Below are positions 1 to 8,810 of a DNA stretch of 64,000 bases, piece by piece. The DNA lies in NCBI GenBank assembly GCA_017792445.1, contig CP051232.1, positions 2,764,001-2,828,000 of the forward strand, written 5' to 3'. The notes under the pieces were generated by a model that had not been told where the DNA came from, did no database searches, and worked only from the letters and a program-made list of their open reading frames with translations. The stretch comes from Maritimibacter sp. Lineage in GTDB: Bacteria; Pseudomonadota; Alphaproteobacteria; Rhodobacterales; Rhodobacteraceae. Made by a program: the position numbers and the translations under genes. Each line of letters starts with the position of its first letter. Position 1 is the first letter of the stretch.

Positions 1-2
1 GC

Positions 3-47
3 GAGGGGCGGTCGCTGGTCAAGGCGGGGGGTGACGCGATCTTCTGA
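3..47 (+). CDS. 3' end of an unidentified plus-strand gene (partial)
   Basis: An open frame enters from the left edge and stops with TGA at 45-47, giving a C-terminal tail ending SLVKAGGDAIF. It is convergent with the livM-like gene that ends 14 bases further on. Too little is present to name a family. A weak GATCTT/AAGATC hairpin (40-55) overlaps the stop. That this is a real gene end rather than chance is an inference from the tight convergent packing. Confidence 0.3.
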   Translation, partial: EGRSLVKAGGDAIF

Positions 48-61
48 AAGATCACGCCCCT

Positions 62-1114
62 TCACCGCCCCGAGCGCAGGCGTCCCACGATGCCGGTCGG
101 GAAGAAATAGACGCTGAGGATGAACAGCACGCCCAGCCACAGAAGCCAGCGGTCCGGGTCCAGCAGGTTCGGGATCAGCGGCAGCGCCTCGGTCGCCTCC
201 GAGGCGACGCCCATCAGCGATTGCAGATAGTTCTGCGCCAGCACGAAGATCGTCGCGCCCAGCACCGCGCCGTACATCGTGCCCATGCCGCCGATCACCA
301 CCATCAGCAGGATGTCCAGCATGATTTCGAAGCTCAGCGTGGTGTCCGGCCCGACATAGCGCAGCCAGATCGCGAACAGGCTGCCCGCGATGGCCGCGAC
401 CGCCGCAGACAGGCAGGTCGCCGTCACGCGGTACCAGACCACCCGATAGCCGATCGCCTCGGCGCGGAAGTCATTCTCGCGGATCGCCTGAAGCACCCGT
501 CCGAAGGGCGAGTTCACGATACGCAGAAGCAGCAGGAACAGGATCAGGCAGGCGAAGAACACGAGGTAGTAGTTCAGCAGCTTGCCGTTGATCCGGACGC
601 CGAACAGTTCTCCCAGCCGGAAGGCGGGGGTCAGTTCGCGGGGGATTTGGTAGTTCAGCCCGTCCTCGCCCCCGGTCAGGCCCGACATCTGGCTGACCAG
701 CACGGCGACCGCCGACGCGACCGCCAGCGTGATCATCGCGAAGAAGATCGCCCGCACCCGCAACGAGAACAGCCCGATCACCAACGCCAGCGCCGCCGCC
801 GCCAGCGCGCCCGCGACGGTGCCGGTCAGAAGCGCGCCCCATCCCCGGCCCATGTGGACCGAGGCCAGCGCCACGCCGTAGGCGCCAAGGCCGAAGAACA
901 TCGTGTGCGCGAAGCTGACGATGCCGGTATAGCCCAGAAGCAGGTCGTAGCTTGCCACCAGCACGATGAAGATGCAGATCCGCGCCGCCGTCTCCAGCGA
1001 CCGGACGCCGGGGAACAGGAAGGGCGCCAGCGCCAGCGCCACAAGGATCACCAGCAGCAGGACGGTCAGGACGGTAGAGCGGGGCTTGTCGCCGGAAAGC
1101 GGTCTGGTCAGCAT
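62..1114 (-). CDS. livM: Branched-chain amino acid/amide (HAAT) ABC transporter permease, LivM type
   Basis: A 350-residue inner-membrane permease with about nine hydrophobic segments and the conserved LivM stretch around residues 215-245 (RAEAIGYRV then a hydrophobic helix), the likely contact with the ATPases. With LivH it forms the membrane channel of a hydrophobic amino acid/amide importer. Its ATG lies one base beyond the livH stop, so it is the last gene of a tightly coupled minus-strand operon (binding protein, livG, livF, livH, livM). The family is clear from sequence; the substrate is not, because HAAT systems also carry amides, urea and aromatic acids. Confidence 0.9.
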   Translation of the reverse strand: MLTRPLSGDKPRSTVLTVLLLVILVALALAPFLFPGVRSLETAARICIFIVLVASYDLLLGYTGIVSFAHTMFFGLGAYGVALASVHMGRGWGALLTGTVAGALAAAALALVIGLFSLRVRAIFFAMITLAVASAVAVLVSQMSGLTGGEDGLNYQIPRELTPAFRLGELFGVRINGKLLNYYLVFFACLILFLLLLRIVNSPFGRVLQAIRENDFRAEAIGYRVVWYRVTATCLSAAVAAIAGSLFAIWLRYVGPDTTLSFEIMLDILLMVVIGGMGTMYGAVLGATIFVLAQNYLQSLMGVASEATEALPLIPNLLDPDRWLLWLGVLFILSVYFFPTGIVGRLRSGR

Positions 1115-1115
1115 G

Positions 1116-2147
1116 TCACTTCGCCTTCACCACCGGCATCATCCCCTGCGGCCGCCACATCAGCACCGCGGTCATCAGCCCGATGTTCGAGATCAGCGCC
1201 AGCTTGGGTTCGAGAAACGCGATGTAGTTCTGCAGCAGGCCCACCAGCAGCGCGCCGATGAACGCGCCCTCGACCGAGCCGAGCCCGCCGATGATCACCA
1301 CGATGAACACGAGGATCATCATCTCTTCGCCCATCCCCGCCGTGATGACCTCTTGGTACAGTCCCCACATCACCCCGCCGAGGCCGGCCAGCGCCGAGCC
1401 TGCGACGAAGACACCGATGAACACCAGCCGCAGACGGTAGCCAAGCGCCTCGACCATCTCGCCGTTCTGGACGCCCGCGCGGACGATCAGGCCGATCTTG
1501 GTGCGCCGCAGCACCAGCCGCATGGCGACGAACAGCACCAGCCCGACGACGACGGCCAGCACGCGGTAACGCTCGATGGCCGCGCCCGCGAAGGTGAAGG
1601 CGCCTTTCAGGGTCTCGGGGCGGTTGAGGAAGATCTCTTCCGGGCCCCAGACCACGTGGATCAGCTGTTCGATCACGATCAGCCCGCCCACGGTGACGAG
1701 GATCTGCTTGAGGTGCGCGCCATAGACCGGGCGGACGATCACCCGCTCGAAGCCCCATCCCAATGCGCCGGTCACGCACATGGCGGCGATCACCGCAAGA
1801 AGAACGGCGGCGACGTTCAGCATCAGCGACGGCGCGCCGGTCCAGCTTCCCAGCCAGATCAGCACGGTGATGCCGACGAAGGCGCCCACCGAGATGAATG
1901 CGCCGTGGCCGAAGTTGATCACGTCCATCAGGCCGAACACCAGCGTCAGTCCCGAGGCCATGATGAAGATCATCATCCCCATGGCGAGGCCCGACACCGT
2001 CAGCGTCAGCCAGCTGGACGTCGACCCGATGGCAAGGAAACCCAGCACCACCAGCACCGGGATCAGCAGGTAGGGCGCGGCCTTGCCGATCCGGTCGGAC
2101 AGCGACAGGTCGGCGAAGGTCGGTTTGTGGTCGGGGGCGGCGGTCAT
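1116..2147 (-). CDS. livH: Branched-chain amino acid/amide ABC transporter permease, LivH type
   Basis: The 343-residue product starts MTAAPDHKP and is a multi-span membrane permease with the LivH-type motif GHGAFISVGAFVG near residues 75-90. The reading frame is open well upstream, but the ATG at 2147 overlaps the livF stop in a TGATG junction, and the upstream extension is arginine-rich shadow coding. It pairs with LivM to make the transport channel. It is somewhat longer than classical LivH because of an N-terminal extension of about 35 residues before the first helix. Confidence 0.9.
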   Translation of the reverse strand: MTAAPDHKPTFADLSLSDRIGKAAPYLLIPVLVVLGFLAIGSTSSWLTLTVSGLAMGMMIFIMASGLTLVFGLMDVINFGHGAFISVGAFVGITVLIWLGSWTGAPSLMLNVAAVLLAVIAAMCVTGALGWGFERVIVRPVYGAHLKQILVTVGGLIVIEQLIHVVWGPEEIFLNRPETLKGAFTFAGAAIERYRVLAVVVGLVLFVAMRLVLRRTKIGLIVRAGVQNGEMVEALGYRLRLVFIGVFVAGSALAGLGGVMWGLYQEVITAGMGEEMMILVFIVVIIGGLGSVEGAFIGALLVGLLQNYIAFLEPKLALISNIGLMTAVLMWRPQGMMPVVKAK

Positions 2148-2869
2148 CAGTGCGCCTCCATGCTCAGGCCCATCAGGCGCTCTTGCAGTTCGGCGCTGGC
2201 GGAGAGTTCCGCCATTTCGCCGGTCCAGACGATGCGGCCGTCGTCCATAACGGCGGCGGTGTCCCCCAGCGCCTTGGCGACCGAGAAGTTCTGTTCCACC
2301 AGCAGCACCGACGCGCCCTGCTTCTTCAGGTCGCGCAACGCGCCGGCCATGGTCGAGACGATGGCGGGGGCGAGGCCCTTGGTCGGTTCGTCGATCAGGT
2401 ACAGCTTGCGCTCTTCCGCCATCGCGCGGGCGATGGAAAGCATCTGCTTCTGGCCGCCCGACAGGTTCCCGGCCTCGGACCGCCAAAAGGTCTTCAGCGG
2501 CGGGAAAGCGGCGAAGATCCAGTCCAGCCGCGCCTTGTCCAGCGGGCCGGAGGCGGCGGCCAGCACCATGTTTTCCTCGACCGTGAGGTCGGTGAAGATG
2601 CCCATGTCCTCGGGGACGAAGCCGATGCCGGCGCGGGCGCGGGCGGGCGTCGGGATGCCGGTGATCTCGGCCCCGTCAAAGGTGATCGCGCCGGACTTCG
2701 CCTGCCAGTGGCCGATGATGGTGCGCAGCGTCGTGGTCTTGCCGACGCCGTTGCGGCCCAGCAGCATCGTCACCTGCCCGCGTGGCACGTCGAGGTCGAC
2801 GCCCTGCAGGATGTGGTACTGCGCGATGTCGGTGTGGACGCCCTGCAATGAAAGGATCGGATCAGACAT
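2147..2869 (-). CDS. livF: ABC transporter ATP-binding protein, LivF type
   Basis: A 240-residue cytoplasmic ATPase. Walker A is GRNGVGKTT (38-46), the signature LSGGQ is at 135-139 and Walker B ends in the Asp-Glu pair at 159-160, followed by PTKGLAP typical of LivF. It dimerises with LivG to power import. It overlaps the livG 3' end by 8 bases and shares a TGATG junction with livH, so the transport genes are translationally coupled. Confidence 0.92.
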   Translation of the reverse strand: MSDPILSLQGVHTDIAQYHILQGVDLDVPRGQVTMLLGRNGVGKTTTLRTIIGHWQAKSGAITFDGAEITGIPTPARARAGIGFVPEDMGIFTDLTVEENMVLAAASGPLDKARLDWIFAAFPPLKTFWRSEAGNLSGGQKQMLSIARAMAEERKLYLIDEPTKGLAPAIVSTMAGALRDLKKQGASVLLVEQNFSVAKALGDTAAVMDDGRIVWTGEMAELSASAELQERLMGLSMEAH

Positions 2870-3626
2870 CGGTCAGCTCCCGGCCCATGTAGGCCTCTTG
2901 CACCACGTCCGAGGCCATCACCTCTGCCGGGTCGCCATCGGCGGCAAGCGCGCCGTTGTGCAGCACGATGATGCGGTCGGCGAGGGTGCGGATCACGTCC
3001 ATCTTGTGCTCGACCAGCAAGATGGTGCGGTCGGTGTCGTGTTTCAGCTCGGCGATCAGGTCCAGCACGACCGGCGCCTCGTCGACGCTCATCCCGGCGG
3101 TGGGCTCGTCGAACATGTACACGGCGGGGTCCAGCGCGATCAGCATCGCGACCTCCAGCTTGCGCTGGTTGCCGTGGCTGAGTTCCGAGACTTTCTGGTC
3201 CCTCAGCCCGTCCAGCCGGACACGTTCCAGAACCGCCATCGCGTGGGTGGTCAGTTCGACGTGCGACTCCGCCATCGAGAACAGGCCGAAGCCCTTGCGC
3301 TGGTGCGCCTGTATCACGAGGCGGACGTTTTCCAGCACGGTCAGGTCGGGAAACAGGTTGGTCAGCTGGAACGCGCGGCCCAGCCCCTTGCGGCAGCGCT
3401 CGGCGACAGAGGTGCGGGTCACGTCCTCGCCCATCAGGCGGACGGTCCCGGCGGTCGCGGCGATCTGGCCGGAAATCAGGTTGAAATAGGTGGTCTTGCC
3501 CGCGCCGTTGGGGCCGACGATGGCGGTCAGCTGCCCTGCGTGGAAGGCGCAGGTCACCGCGTCGACCGCGACGTGGCCGCCGAAGCGGACGGTCAGGCCA
3601 TCGGTTTCCAGAAGGGTCTGGGTCAT
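2862..3626 (-). CDS. livG: ABC transporter ATP-binding protein, LivG type
   Basis: A 254-residue ATPase with Walker A GPNGAGKTT (38-46), the LivG-type signature LSHGNQR and Walker B MFDEPTAGM, then the HKMDV switch region. The ATG at 3626 is chosen because it begins the family-typical MTQTLLETDGL; the frame stays open upstream only by reading through the GC-rich hairpin region. It is separated from the upstream binding-protein gene by about 97 bases that hold a strong hairpin, so this transport block is probably expressed at a lower level than the binding protein. Confidence 0.9.
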   Translation of the reverse strand: MTQTLLETDGLTVRFGGHVAVDAVTCAFHAGQLTAIVGPNGAGKTTYFNLISGQIAATAGTVRLMGEDVTRTSVAERCRKGLGRAFQLTNLFPDLTVLENVRLVIQAHQRKGFGLFSMAESHVELTTHAMAVLERVRLDGLRDQKVSELSHGNQRKLEVAMLIALDPAVYMFDEPTAGMSVDEAPVVLDLIAELKHDTDRTILLVEHKMDVIRTLADRIIVLHNGALAADGDPAEVMASDVVQEAYMGRELTDV

Positions 3627-3685
3627 GGGGGCTTTCGGCTGCGGGTTTCGGGCTGCGGGTTTTCGGCTGGAACCGGAAAAGGGAA

Positions 3686-3712
3686 GGGCGCGCGGTCGGA
3701 GGCCGCGCGCCC
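3686..3712 (-). terminator. Hairpin (terminator/attenuator) between binding protein and livG
   Basis: A perfect 10-bp stem, GGGCGCGCGG (3686-3695) with CCGCGCGCCC (3703-3712), and a 7-base loop. On the minus strand the stem is followed by TCCCTTTTCC, a weak pyrimidine-rich tail. It lies 12 bases past the stop of the binding-protein gene. Such hairpins commonly let the binding protein be made in excess over the membrane parts; that role is inferred here. Confidence 0.6.
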
Positions 3713-3723
3713 TGAGAACGCGA

Positions 3724-4896
3724 TCAGTTGTTGATCGGGATGTCCATGTCGTCGATGCCAAGTTCGCGGACCAGCACCGGGACGCCATAGTCCTTGCCGT
3801 CCTGCACCTCGGTCACGAAGTGGTACATCGTCTGCAGCGCCTGATGGTCTTCGGGGCGGAACATCATGGTGCCTTTCGGCGTATCCCACTCCATGCCTTC
3901 CATCGCTTCGATCAGCGCCTCGGTATCCTCGTAGGTGCCGGCCTTCTTGATGGCCTCGACGATGGCGATCCCCGCGGCCATGCCGCCGGCGGTGAAGAAG
4001 TCGGGCGGGGTGCCGTAGCGCTCCATGTGCTCGGTCACCAGCCAGTCGTTCACGTCGTTCTGCGGGATCTCGTAGTAATAGTAGGTCGCGCCTTCCATGC
4101 CGGGCAGTTCCTTGTAGGCGGTCAGCGCCGCAAGGATGTTGCCGCCCGTGGCGATCTCGATGCCGAAGCGCGAGGGGTCCATCGCGTTGATCTTCGACAT
4201 CGGGTTGCCGCCGCCGGCCCAGATGATGAACAGCTTCTTCTCGCCCTCGACATCGGCCATGGCGTTGAAGATGCGTTCCGCCGCCGCGGTGAAGTCGGTG
4301 GTGTCGGTCGGCACGTATTCCTCGTGCGCCAGCGTCGCGCCGGTGGCTTCCAGCGCGGTCTTGAACGCCGCCACGCCGTCACGGCCAAAGGCGTAGTCCT
4401 GCGCCAGCGTCGCGATGGTCACGCCTTCGCCGCCAAGCGCCACGGCATTCGCGATGGCGTCCTGCGACGAGTTGCGGCCGGTGCGGAAGATATAGCGGTT
4501 CCAGTTGGCGCCGGTGATCGAGTCGGCCACCGCCGGTTCCACGATCAGCAGGCGTTCGTATTCTTCGGCCACGGGCAGCATCGCCAGCGCCACGCCCGAA
4601 CTGACCGGGCCGACCGCGATATGCGCGTCGTCGTCGCCATAGGCTTCGGCCAGCACGGCCTTGCCGATATCGGGCTTCAGCTGGGTGTCCTTCTCGATCA
4701 CGACGATCGGCTCGCCGTCGATCTCCATCGTGCCGCCGGTGGCGTATTCCAGCCCCAGCATCAGGCCGATGTGCGACTGCTCGGCGTAAGCCTCAAGCGC
4801 GCCGGTCTTGCCGTAAACGTGGGCGATGCGGATTTCTGCGAATGCCGGGCTGGCGAGCAGCAGCGCCATGCTTCCGGCTGCAAGGATCTTTCTCAT
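3724..4896 (-). CDS. Periplasmic substrate-binding protein of the HAAT/Liv ABC transporter
   Basis: A 390-residue type I periplasmic binding protein. It begins MRKILAAGSMALLLASPAFA, a signal peptide with an Ala-x-Ala cleavage site, and continues into EIRIAHVYGKTGALEAYAEQ, the first strand and ligand loop of LivK/AmiC-like proteins. The ATG at 4896 is preceded by a strong GGGAGGAG ribosome binding site, so the longer open frame upstream is rejected. It is the first gene of the liv operon and delivers the ligand to LivHM. The ligand cannot be read from sequence; neighbouring nucleobase genes make a nitrogenous compound plausible. Confidence 0.85.
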   Translation of the reverse strand: MRKILAAGSMALLLASPAFAEIRIAHVYGKTGALEAYAEQSHIGLMLGLEYATGGTMEIDGEPIVVIEKDTQLKPDIGKAVLAEAYGDDDAHIAVGPVSSGVALAMLPVAEEYERLLIVEPAVADSITGANWNRYIFRTGRNSSQDAIANAVALGGEGVTIATLAQDYAFGRDGVAAFKTALEATGATLAHEEYVPTDTTDFTAAAERIFNAMADVEGEKKLFIIWAGGGNPMSKINAMDPSRFGIEIATGGNILAALTAYKELPGMEGATYYYYEIPQNDVNDWLVTEHMERYGTPPDFFTAGGMAAGIAIVEAIKKAGTYEDTEALIEAMEGMEWDTPKGTMMFRPEDHQALQTMYHFVTEVQDGKDYGVPVLVRELGIDDMDIPINN

Positions 4897-5201
4897 CCTG
4901 GACTCCTCCCTGTCAGGTCCGATGATACTGGTAAATTGTGAAACATGAATCAGCATTCACGTCAAGAACGCAGGCGCGGGCGGGTCTGCCGGATTTTGCC
5001 CGCGACAGGGGCACGCGGGCGAAAGTGTCCGCACTTGGTGCTGCGTTCTTGTGCGGTCGGGGCGAGTTATGCCAATGATTTAGACATGGAGGGCGGCCTG
5101 CCACGCCGCCGCCATGCCGCGCTTGCGTCGGGCGGGCGAATTTTTACCGTTTGGACAAGCTCTTGAAGGGCCGTCCATTTTGACTTGGGGGATCATCTGA
5201 C
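4897..5201. promoter_or_regulatory. 305-bp divergent intergenic region of two transport operons
   Basis: No credible gene lies here; the short open frames lack ribosome sites or family features. The region must hold the promoters of the minus-strand liv operon and the plus-strand BMP operon. Visible features are the ribosome site GGGAGGAG next to 4897, an imperfect inverted pair GTGAA/TTCAC (about 4937-4959) near the liv side, and GGGGGA 11 bases before 5202. No confident -35/-10 pair was found. Confidence 0.5.
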
Positions 5202-6227
5202 ATGTCGAAAATTTTCGTACCCGCGCCGGTCTCGCGCCGCCGCTTCCTTGCCGGTTCGGCCACCGCACTTGCAGCGGCGGGGGCCCTGTCGCCGTCGAAG
5301 CTTTGGGCGCAGGAGACGCTCAAGGTCGCTGGCATCTACACCGTGCCGGTCGAACAGCAGTGGGTCAGCCGCATCCACATCGCCGCGCTGGCGGCGCAGG
5401 AGCGTGGCGACATCGAGTACACCTACTCGGAAAACACCGCCAACACCGACTATCCGCGCGTGATGCGCGAGTATGCCGAGCAGGGCTATGGCCTGATCGT
5501 GGGCGAGATCTTCGGCGTCGAGCAGGAGGCCCGCGAGGTCGCCGCCGACTATCCTGACGTGGCCTTCCTGATGGGCTCGTCCTTCAAGGAAGACCCGTCG
5601 ATCCCGAACCTTGCGGTGTTCGACAACTACATTCAGGACGCCAGCTATCTGTCCGGCATCATCGCAGGCGCGATGTCCGAGACCGGCAACATCGGCATGG
5701 TCGGCGGCTTCCCGATTCCGGAAGTGAACCGGCTGATGCACGCCTTCATGGCGGGCGCGAAAGAGATGAACCCGGACATCACCTTCCAGGTGTCGTTCAT
5801 CGGCTCGTGGTTCGATCCGCCCAAGGCGAAGGAAACCGCCTTCGCGATGATCGAGAACGGCGCGGACATGCTGTACGCCGAACGCTTCGGCGTGTCGGAC
5901 GCGGCCAAAGAGCGCGGACTGCTGGCGATCGGCAACGTGATCGACACGCAGGCCGACTATCCCGAAACCGTCGTCGCCTCGGCGCTGTGGCATTTCGAGC
6001 CGACGCTGGACGCCGCAATCGCCGCCGTGAAGGCGGGCGAGTTCACCGCCGCCGACTACGGCGTCTATTCCTTCATGAAGGAAGGCGGCTGTTCGCTGGC
6101 GCCGCTGGGCACCTTTGAAGGCAAGGTGCCGGAAGAGGCGATGGCGCTGGTCACCGAGAAGGAAGCCGCGATCAAGGCGGGCGAGTTCACCGTCGAGATC
6201 AACGACGAAGAACCGAAGTCGATGTGA
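5202..6227 (+). CDS. BMP-family (PnrA-like) nucleoside/nucleobase-binding protein
   Basis: A 341-residue periplasmic binding protein. The N-terminus carries a twin-arginine export signal (SRRRFLAG, residues about 11-18) followed by an Ala-rich helix and AWAQ-like cleavage region, so export is probably Tat-dependent and the protein is soluble rather than a lipoprotein (no lipobox Cys). The mature part (ETLKVAGIYTVPVEQQ onward, then GLIVGEIFG and FLMGSSF) fits the BMP family that binds purine nucleosides. It is followed, with almost no gap, by the ATPase, two permeases and a deaminase. The exact ligand is inferred from those neighbours. Confidence 0.88.
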   Translation: MSKIFVPAPVSRRRFLAGSATALAAAGALSPSKLWAQETLKVAGIYTVPVEQQWVSRIHIAALAAQERGDIEYTYSENTANTDYPRVMREYAEQGYGLIVGEIFGVEQEAREVAADYPDVAFLMGSSFKEDPSIPNLAVFDNYIQDASYLSGIIAGAMSETGNIGMVGGFPIPEVNRLMHAFMAGAKEMNPDITFQVSFIGSWFDPPKAKETAFAMIENGADMLYAERFGVSDAAKERGLLAIGNVIDTQADYPETVVASALWHFEPTLDAAIAAVKAGEFTAADYGVYSFMKEGGCSLAPLGTFEGKVPEEAMALVTEKEAAIKAGEFTVEINDEEPKSM

Positions 6228-6229
6228 TC

Positions 6230-7771
6230 ATGGAAGGCGCAGGTCCGGCGCAGCCCGTCCTGCGCCTTACCGATATTACAAAGCACTTTGGCCCCGTCGT
6301 CGCGAACGACGGGGTCTCGTTCGATCTGCACCGGGGCGAGGTCATCGCGCTGCTGGGCGAGAACGGTGCGGGCAAGACCACGCTGATGAACATCCTGTTC
6401 GGCCAGTACACCGCCGACGCGGGCTACGTTGAACTTTTCGGCGAGCGTCTGCCGCCGGGCCGTCCGCGCGCCGCGCTGGATGCGGGCGTCGGGATGGTTC
6501 ACCAGCATTTCACGCTCGCCGGGAACCTGACGGTCTGGGAGAACATCGTGCTGGGCGTCGACGGGCTGACCGCGCCGTCGCTGCGCCCCGCGAAAGCCAA
6601 GGCGCGCATCCGCGACCTGTCCGAACGGTTTCACCTGAAAGTCGACCCCGAGGTGCGGGTCGGCAGCCTGACGGTCGGCGAACGCCAGCGGGTCGAGATC
6701 CTGAAGGCGCTGTACAGGGATGCGAAGATCCTGATCCTCGACGAACCGACCGCCGTGCTGACCCCGCAAGAGACCGACGCCCTGTTCGCCACCCTGCGGC
6801 AGGCGGTGGCGCAGGGGTTGTCGGTGGTCTTCATCAGCCACAAGCTGCACGAGGTGCTGGCCATCGCGTCGCGCGTTGTCGTGCTGCGGCATGGGCGGCT
6901 GGTCGCGGAACGCGAGACCAAGGGCGCCACGCGCGAGGAACTGGCGGCGCTGATGGTCGGCGCCGAGGTGACCGCGCCCAGCTTCGAGCCGACTGTGCCG
7001 GGGCCGGTTCTCTTGTCGCTGAAGAACGTCACCACGACGGGCGAGGGGCGGGCGACCGGGCTTCGCGACGTGTCGCTGGATTTGCGCGCCGGACAGATCA
7101 CCGGGCTGGCCGGTGTATCCGGCAACGGGCAGGGCGCGCTGTCGGACCTGATCGCCGGGTTGGACAGCCCCGCCTCGGGCGAGATGTGGCTGGCTGGGGC
7201 GTTGCCGCGCCACTGGTCTCCGCGCACCGCCATCGCCGAGGGCATCGCCCGAATCCCCGAGGACCGGCATCACACCGGCACCATCGCCGACTTCAACCTT
7301 GTCGAGAACGCGGTGCTGGAAACCTACCGCACCACCTACAGCACGGGCGGCTGGATGAACTGGACGGATGCCCGGCGGTTCGCGGGCGATCTGATCGACA
7401 AGTACGACGTGCGCTGCCCCAGCCGGAACATCCGCATCCGCCTGCTGTCGGGCGGCAACATGCAGAAGCTGATCCTTGGCCGCGTGCTGGAAGGCGAACC
7501 GCGCATCATCCTTGCCAACCAGCCGGTGCGGGGGCTCGACATCGGGGCGGTGAACTATGTCCATGGGCAACTGGCCGAGGCGCGGGCGCGCGGGGCGGCG
7601 GTGCTGCTCATCTCGGAGGATCTCGACGAGATCCAGCGGCTGTCGGACGTGATCCACGTGATCTCGGAAGGGCGGCTGTCGCCCGCATTCGCGCGTGGCA
7701 CGATGAAGCCCGAGGAACTGGGTGCGTGGATGGCGGGCCACGGGTTCAAGGAGACGACCCATGCGGCTTGA
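6230..7771 (+). CDS. Nucleoside-type ABC transporter ATP-binding protein with two ATPase domains
   Basis: About 513 residues with two fused ATPase domains, as in the NupO/YufO group. Domain 1 has Walker A GENGAGKTT (43-51) and Walker B ILDEPTAVLTP. Domain 2 is degenerate: the Walker A region reads GVSGNGQGA and the Walker B region NQPVRGLD after LSGGNMQK. This asymmetry is usual for the family, where one site is catalytically weak. The first ATG is at 6230; a GTG at 6224 overlaps the previous stop and is an alternative start. The 3' end overlaps the next permease gene by 11 bases. Confidence 0.9.
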   Translation: MEGAGPAQPVLRLTDITKHFGPVVANDGVSFDLHRGEVIALLGENGAGKTTLMNILFGQYTADAGYVELFGERLPPGRPRAALDAGVGMVHQHFTLAGNLTVWENIVLGVDGLTAPSLRPAKAKARIRDLSERFHLKVDPEVRVGSLTVGERQRVEILKALYRDAKILILDEPTAVLTPQETDALFATLRQAVAQGLSVVFISHKLHEVLAIASRVVVLRHGRLVAERETKGATREELAALMVGAEVTAPSFEPTVPGPVLLSLKNVTTTGEGRATGLRDVSLDLRAGQITGLAGVSGNGQGALSDLIAGLDSPASGEMWLAGALPRHWSPRTAIAEGIARIPEDRHHTGTIADFNLVENAVLETYRTTYSTGGWMNWTDARRFAGDLIDKYDVRCPSRNIRIRLLSGGNMQKLILGRVLEGEPRIILANQPVRGLDIGAVNYVHGQLAEARARGAAVLLISEDLDEIQRLSDVIHVISEGRLSPAFARGTMKPEELGAWMAGHGFKETTHAA

Positions 7772-8810
7772 ACCGATCGAGGCGCCGGGCGTCGCGCGCC
7801 GCGTCCTGCCCCCCGCACTGGCGATCGTTGCGACCTTCGTGGTGGCCGCCGTGCTTGCGATGATCGCGGGCGGCGACCCGCTGCGGGTGTTCGGCGAGAT
7901 CGTGAAGGGCGCGGTCGGGTCGAAGTTCGCGCTGCTGGAGACGCTGAACCGCGCGACGCCGCTGATCTTCACCGGCCTTGCCGTCGCTGTCGCGTTCCGG
8001 GCGAAGCTGTGGAACATCGGCGCCGAGGCGCAGCTTTACGCGGGCGCCGTGGTGACGGTGGTGCTGGGAACCGGCGCGCTGACCTTGCCGGCGCCGGTGC
8101 TGCTGCCGCTGATCGGTGTCGCCGCCGCGCTGGCCGGAGCGCTGGTGCTGCTGGTGCCTGCGATCCTCAAGACCCGGTTCGGAGTGGACGAGGTGGTCAC
8201 GACGCTGCTGTTCAACTTCATTTTCCTGCTGTTCGTGTCCTACCTGCTGGAAGGTCCGCTGAAGGATCCGATGGGCATGGGCTGGCCGAAATCGCCGCGC
8301 CTGATCGACGAGGCGCGTCTGCCCCGCATCGTGGAAGGGCTGCGGTTGCACTGGGGCTTCGCGCTGGCTCTGATCGCCGCCGTGGCGGTCTGGGTGATCC
8401 AGACCCGCACGACGCTGGGCTTCGAGATGCGCGCCGTGGGCCAGAACGCCGAAGCCGCGCGGTTCGCGGGGATGCCGGTGATGTCGGTGATCCTGAAAAC
8501 CGCGCTGCTGTCGGGCGGCCTTGCCGCGCTGGCCGGGTTCTCCGAGGTGTCGGGGCTGAAGGGATCGCTGACCTTGGACCTGTCGCCGGGCTACGGCTAC
8601 ACCGGCATCGTGGTGGCGATGCTGGCGCTGCTGCACCCCTTGGGCGTGGTTGTGGCGGCGTTGTTCGTCGCGGCGATCTTCGTGGGCGCGGACAGCATGA
8701 GCCGCGCGGTGGGCGTGCCGACCTACCTTGCCGACATCATGCTGGCGACGGCGCTGCTGCTGATGGTGCTGGCGATCCTTCTGACCAAGTTCCGGGTGCG
8801 GAGGGACTGA
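7761..8810 (+). CDS. Nucleoside-type ABC transporter permease 1 (YufP/NupP-like)
   Basis: A 349-residue inner-membrane permease of the BPD_transp_2 superfamily with the typical AKLWNIGAEAQLYAGA and FGVDEVVTTLLFNFI segments (residues about 75-150), plus a late QNAEAARFAGMP loop. The ATG at 7761 follows AAGGAGA at good spacing, inside the end of the ATPase gene, so the longer frame starting at 7722 is a read-back artefact. It forms a heterodimeric channel with the next gene and is joined to it by a TGATG overlap. Confidence 0.9.
   Translation: MRLEPIEAPGVARRVLPPALAIVATFVVAAVLAMIAGGDPLRVFGEIVKGAVGSKFALLETLNRATPLIFTGLAVAVAFRAKLWNIGAEAQLYAGAVVTVVLGTGALTLPAPVLLPLIGVAAALAGALVLLVPAILKTRFGVDEVVTTLLFNFIFLLFVSYLLEGPLKDPMGMGWPKSPRLIDEARLPRIVEGLRLHWGFALALIAAVAVWVIQTRTTLGFEMRAVGQNAEAARFAGMPVMSVILKTALLSGGLAALAGFSEVSGLKGSLTLDLSPGYGYTGIVVAMLALLHPLGVVVAALFVAAIFVGADSMSRAVGVPTYLADIMLATALLLMVLAILLTKFRVRRD

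Noticed and set aside
966-3734. A 922-codon open frame on the plus strand over the liv genes
   Set aside because: It is antisense to livM-livH-livF-livG, His/Gln/Arg/Asp-rich, without any domain; such frames arise from GC-rich codon bias.
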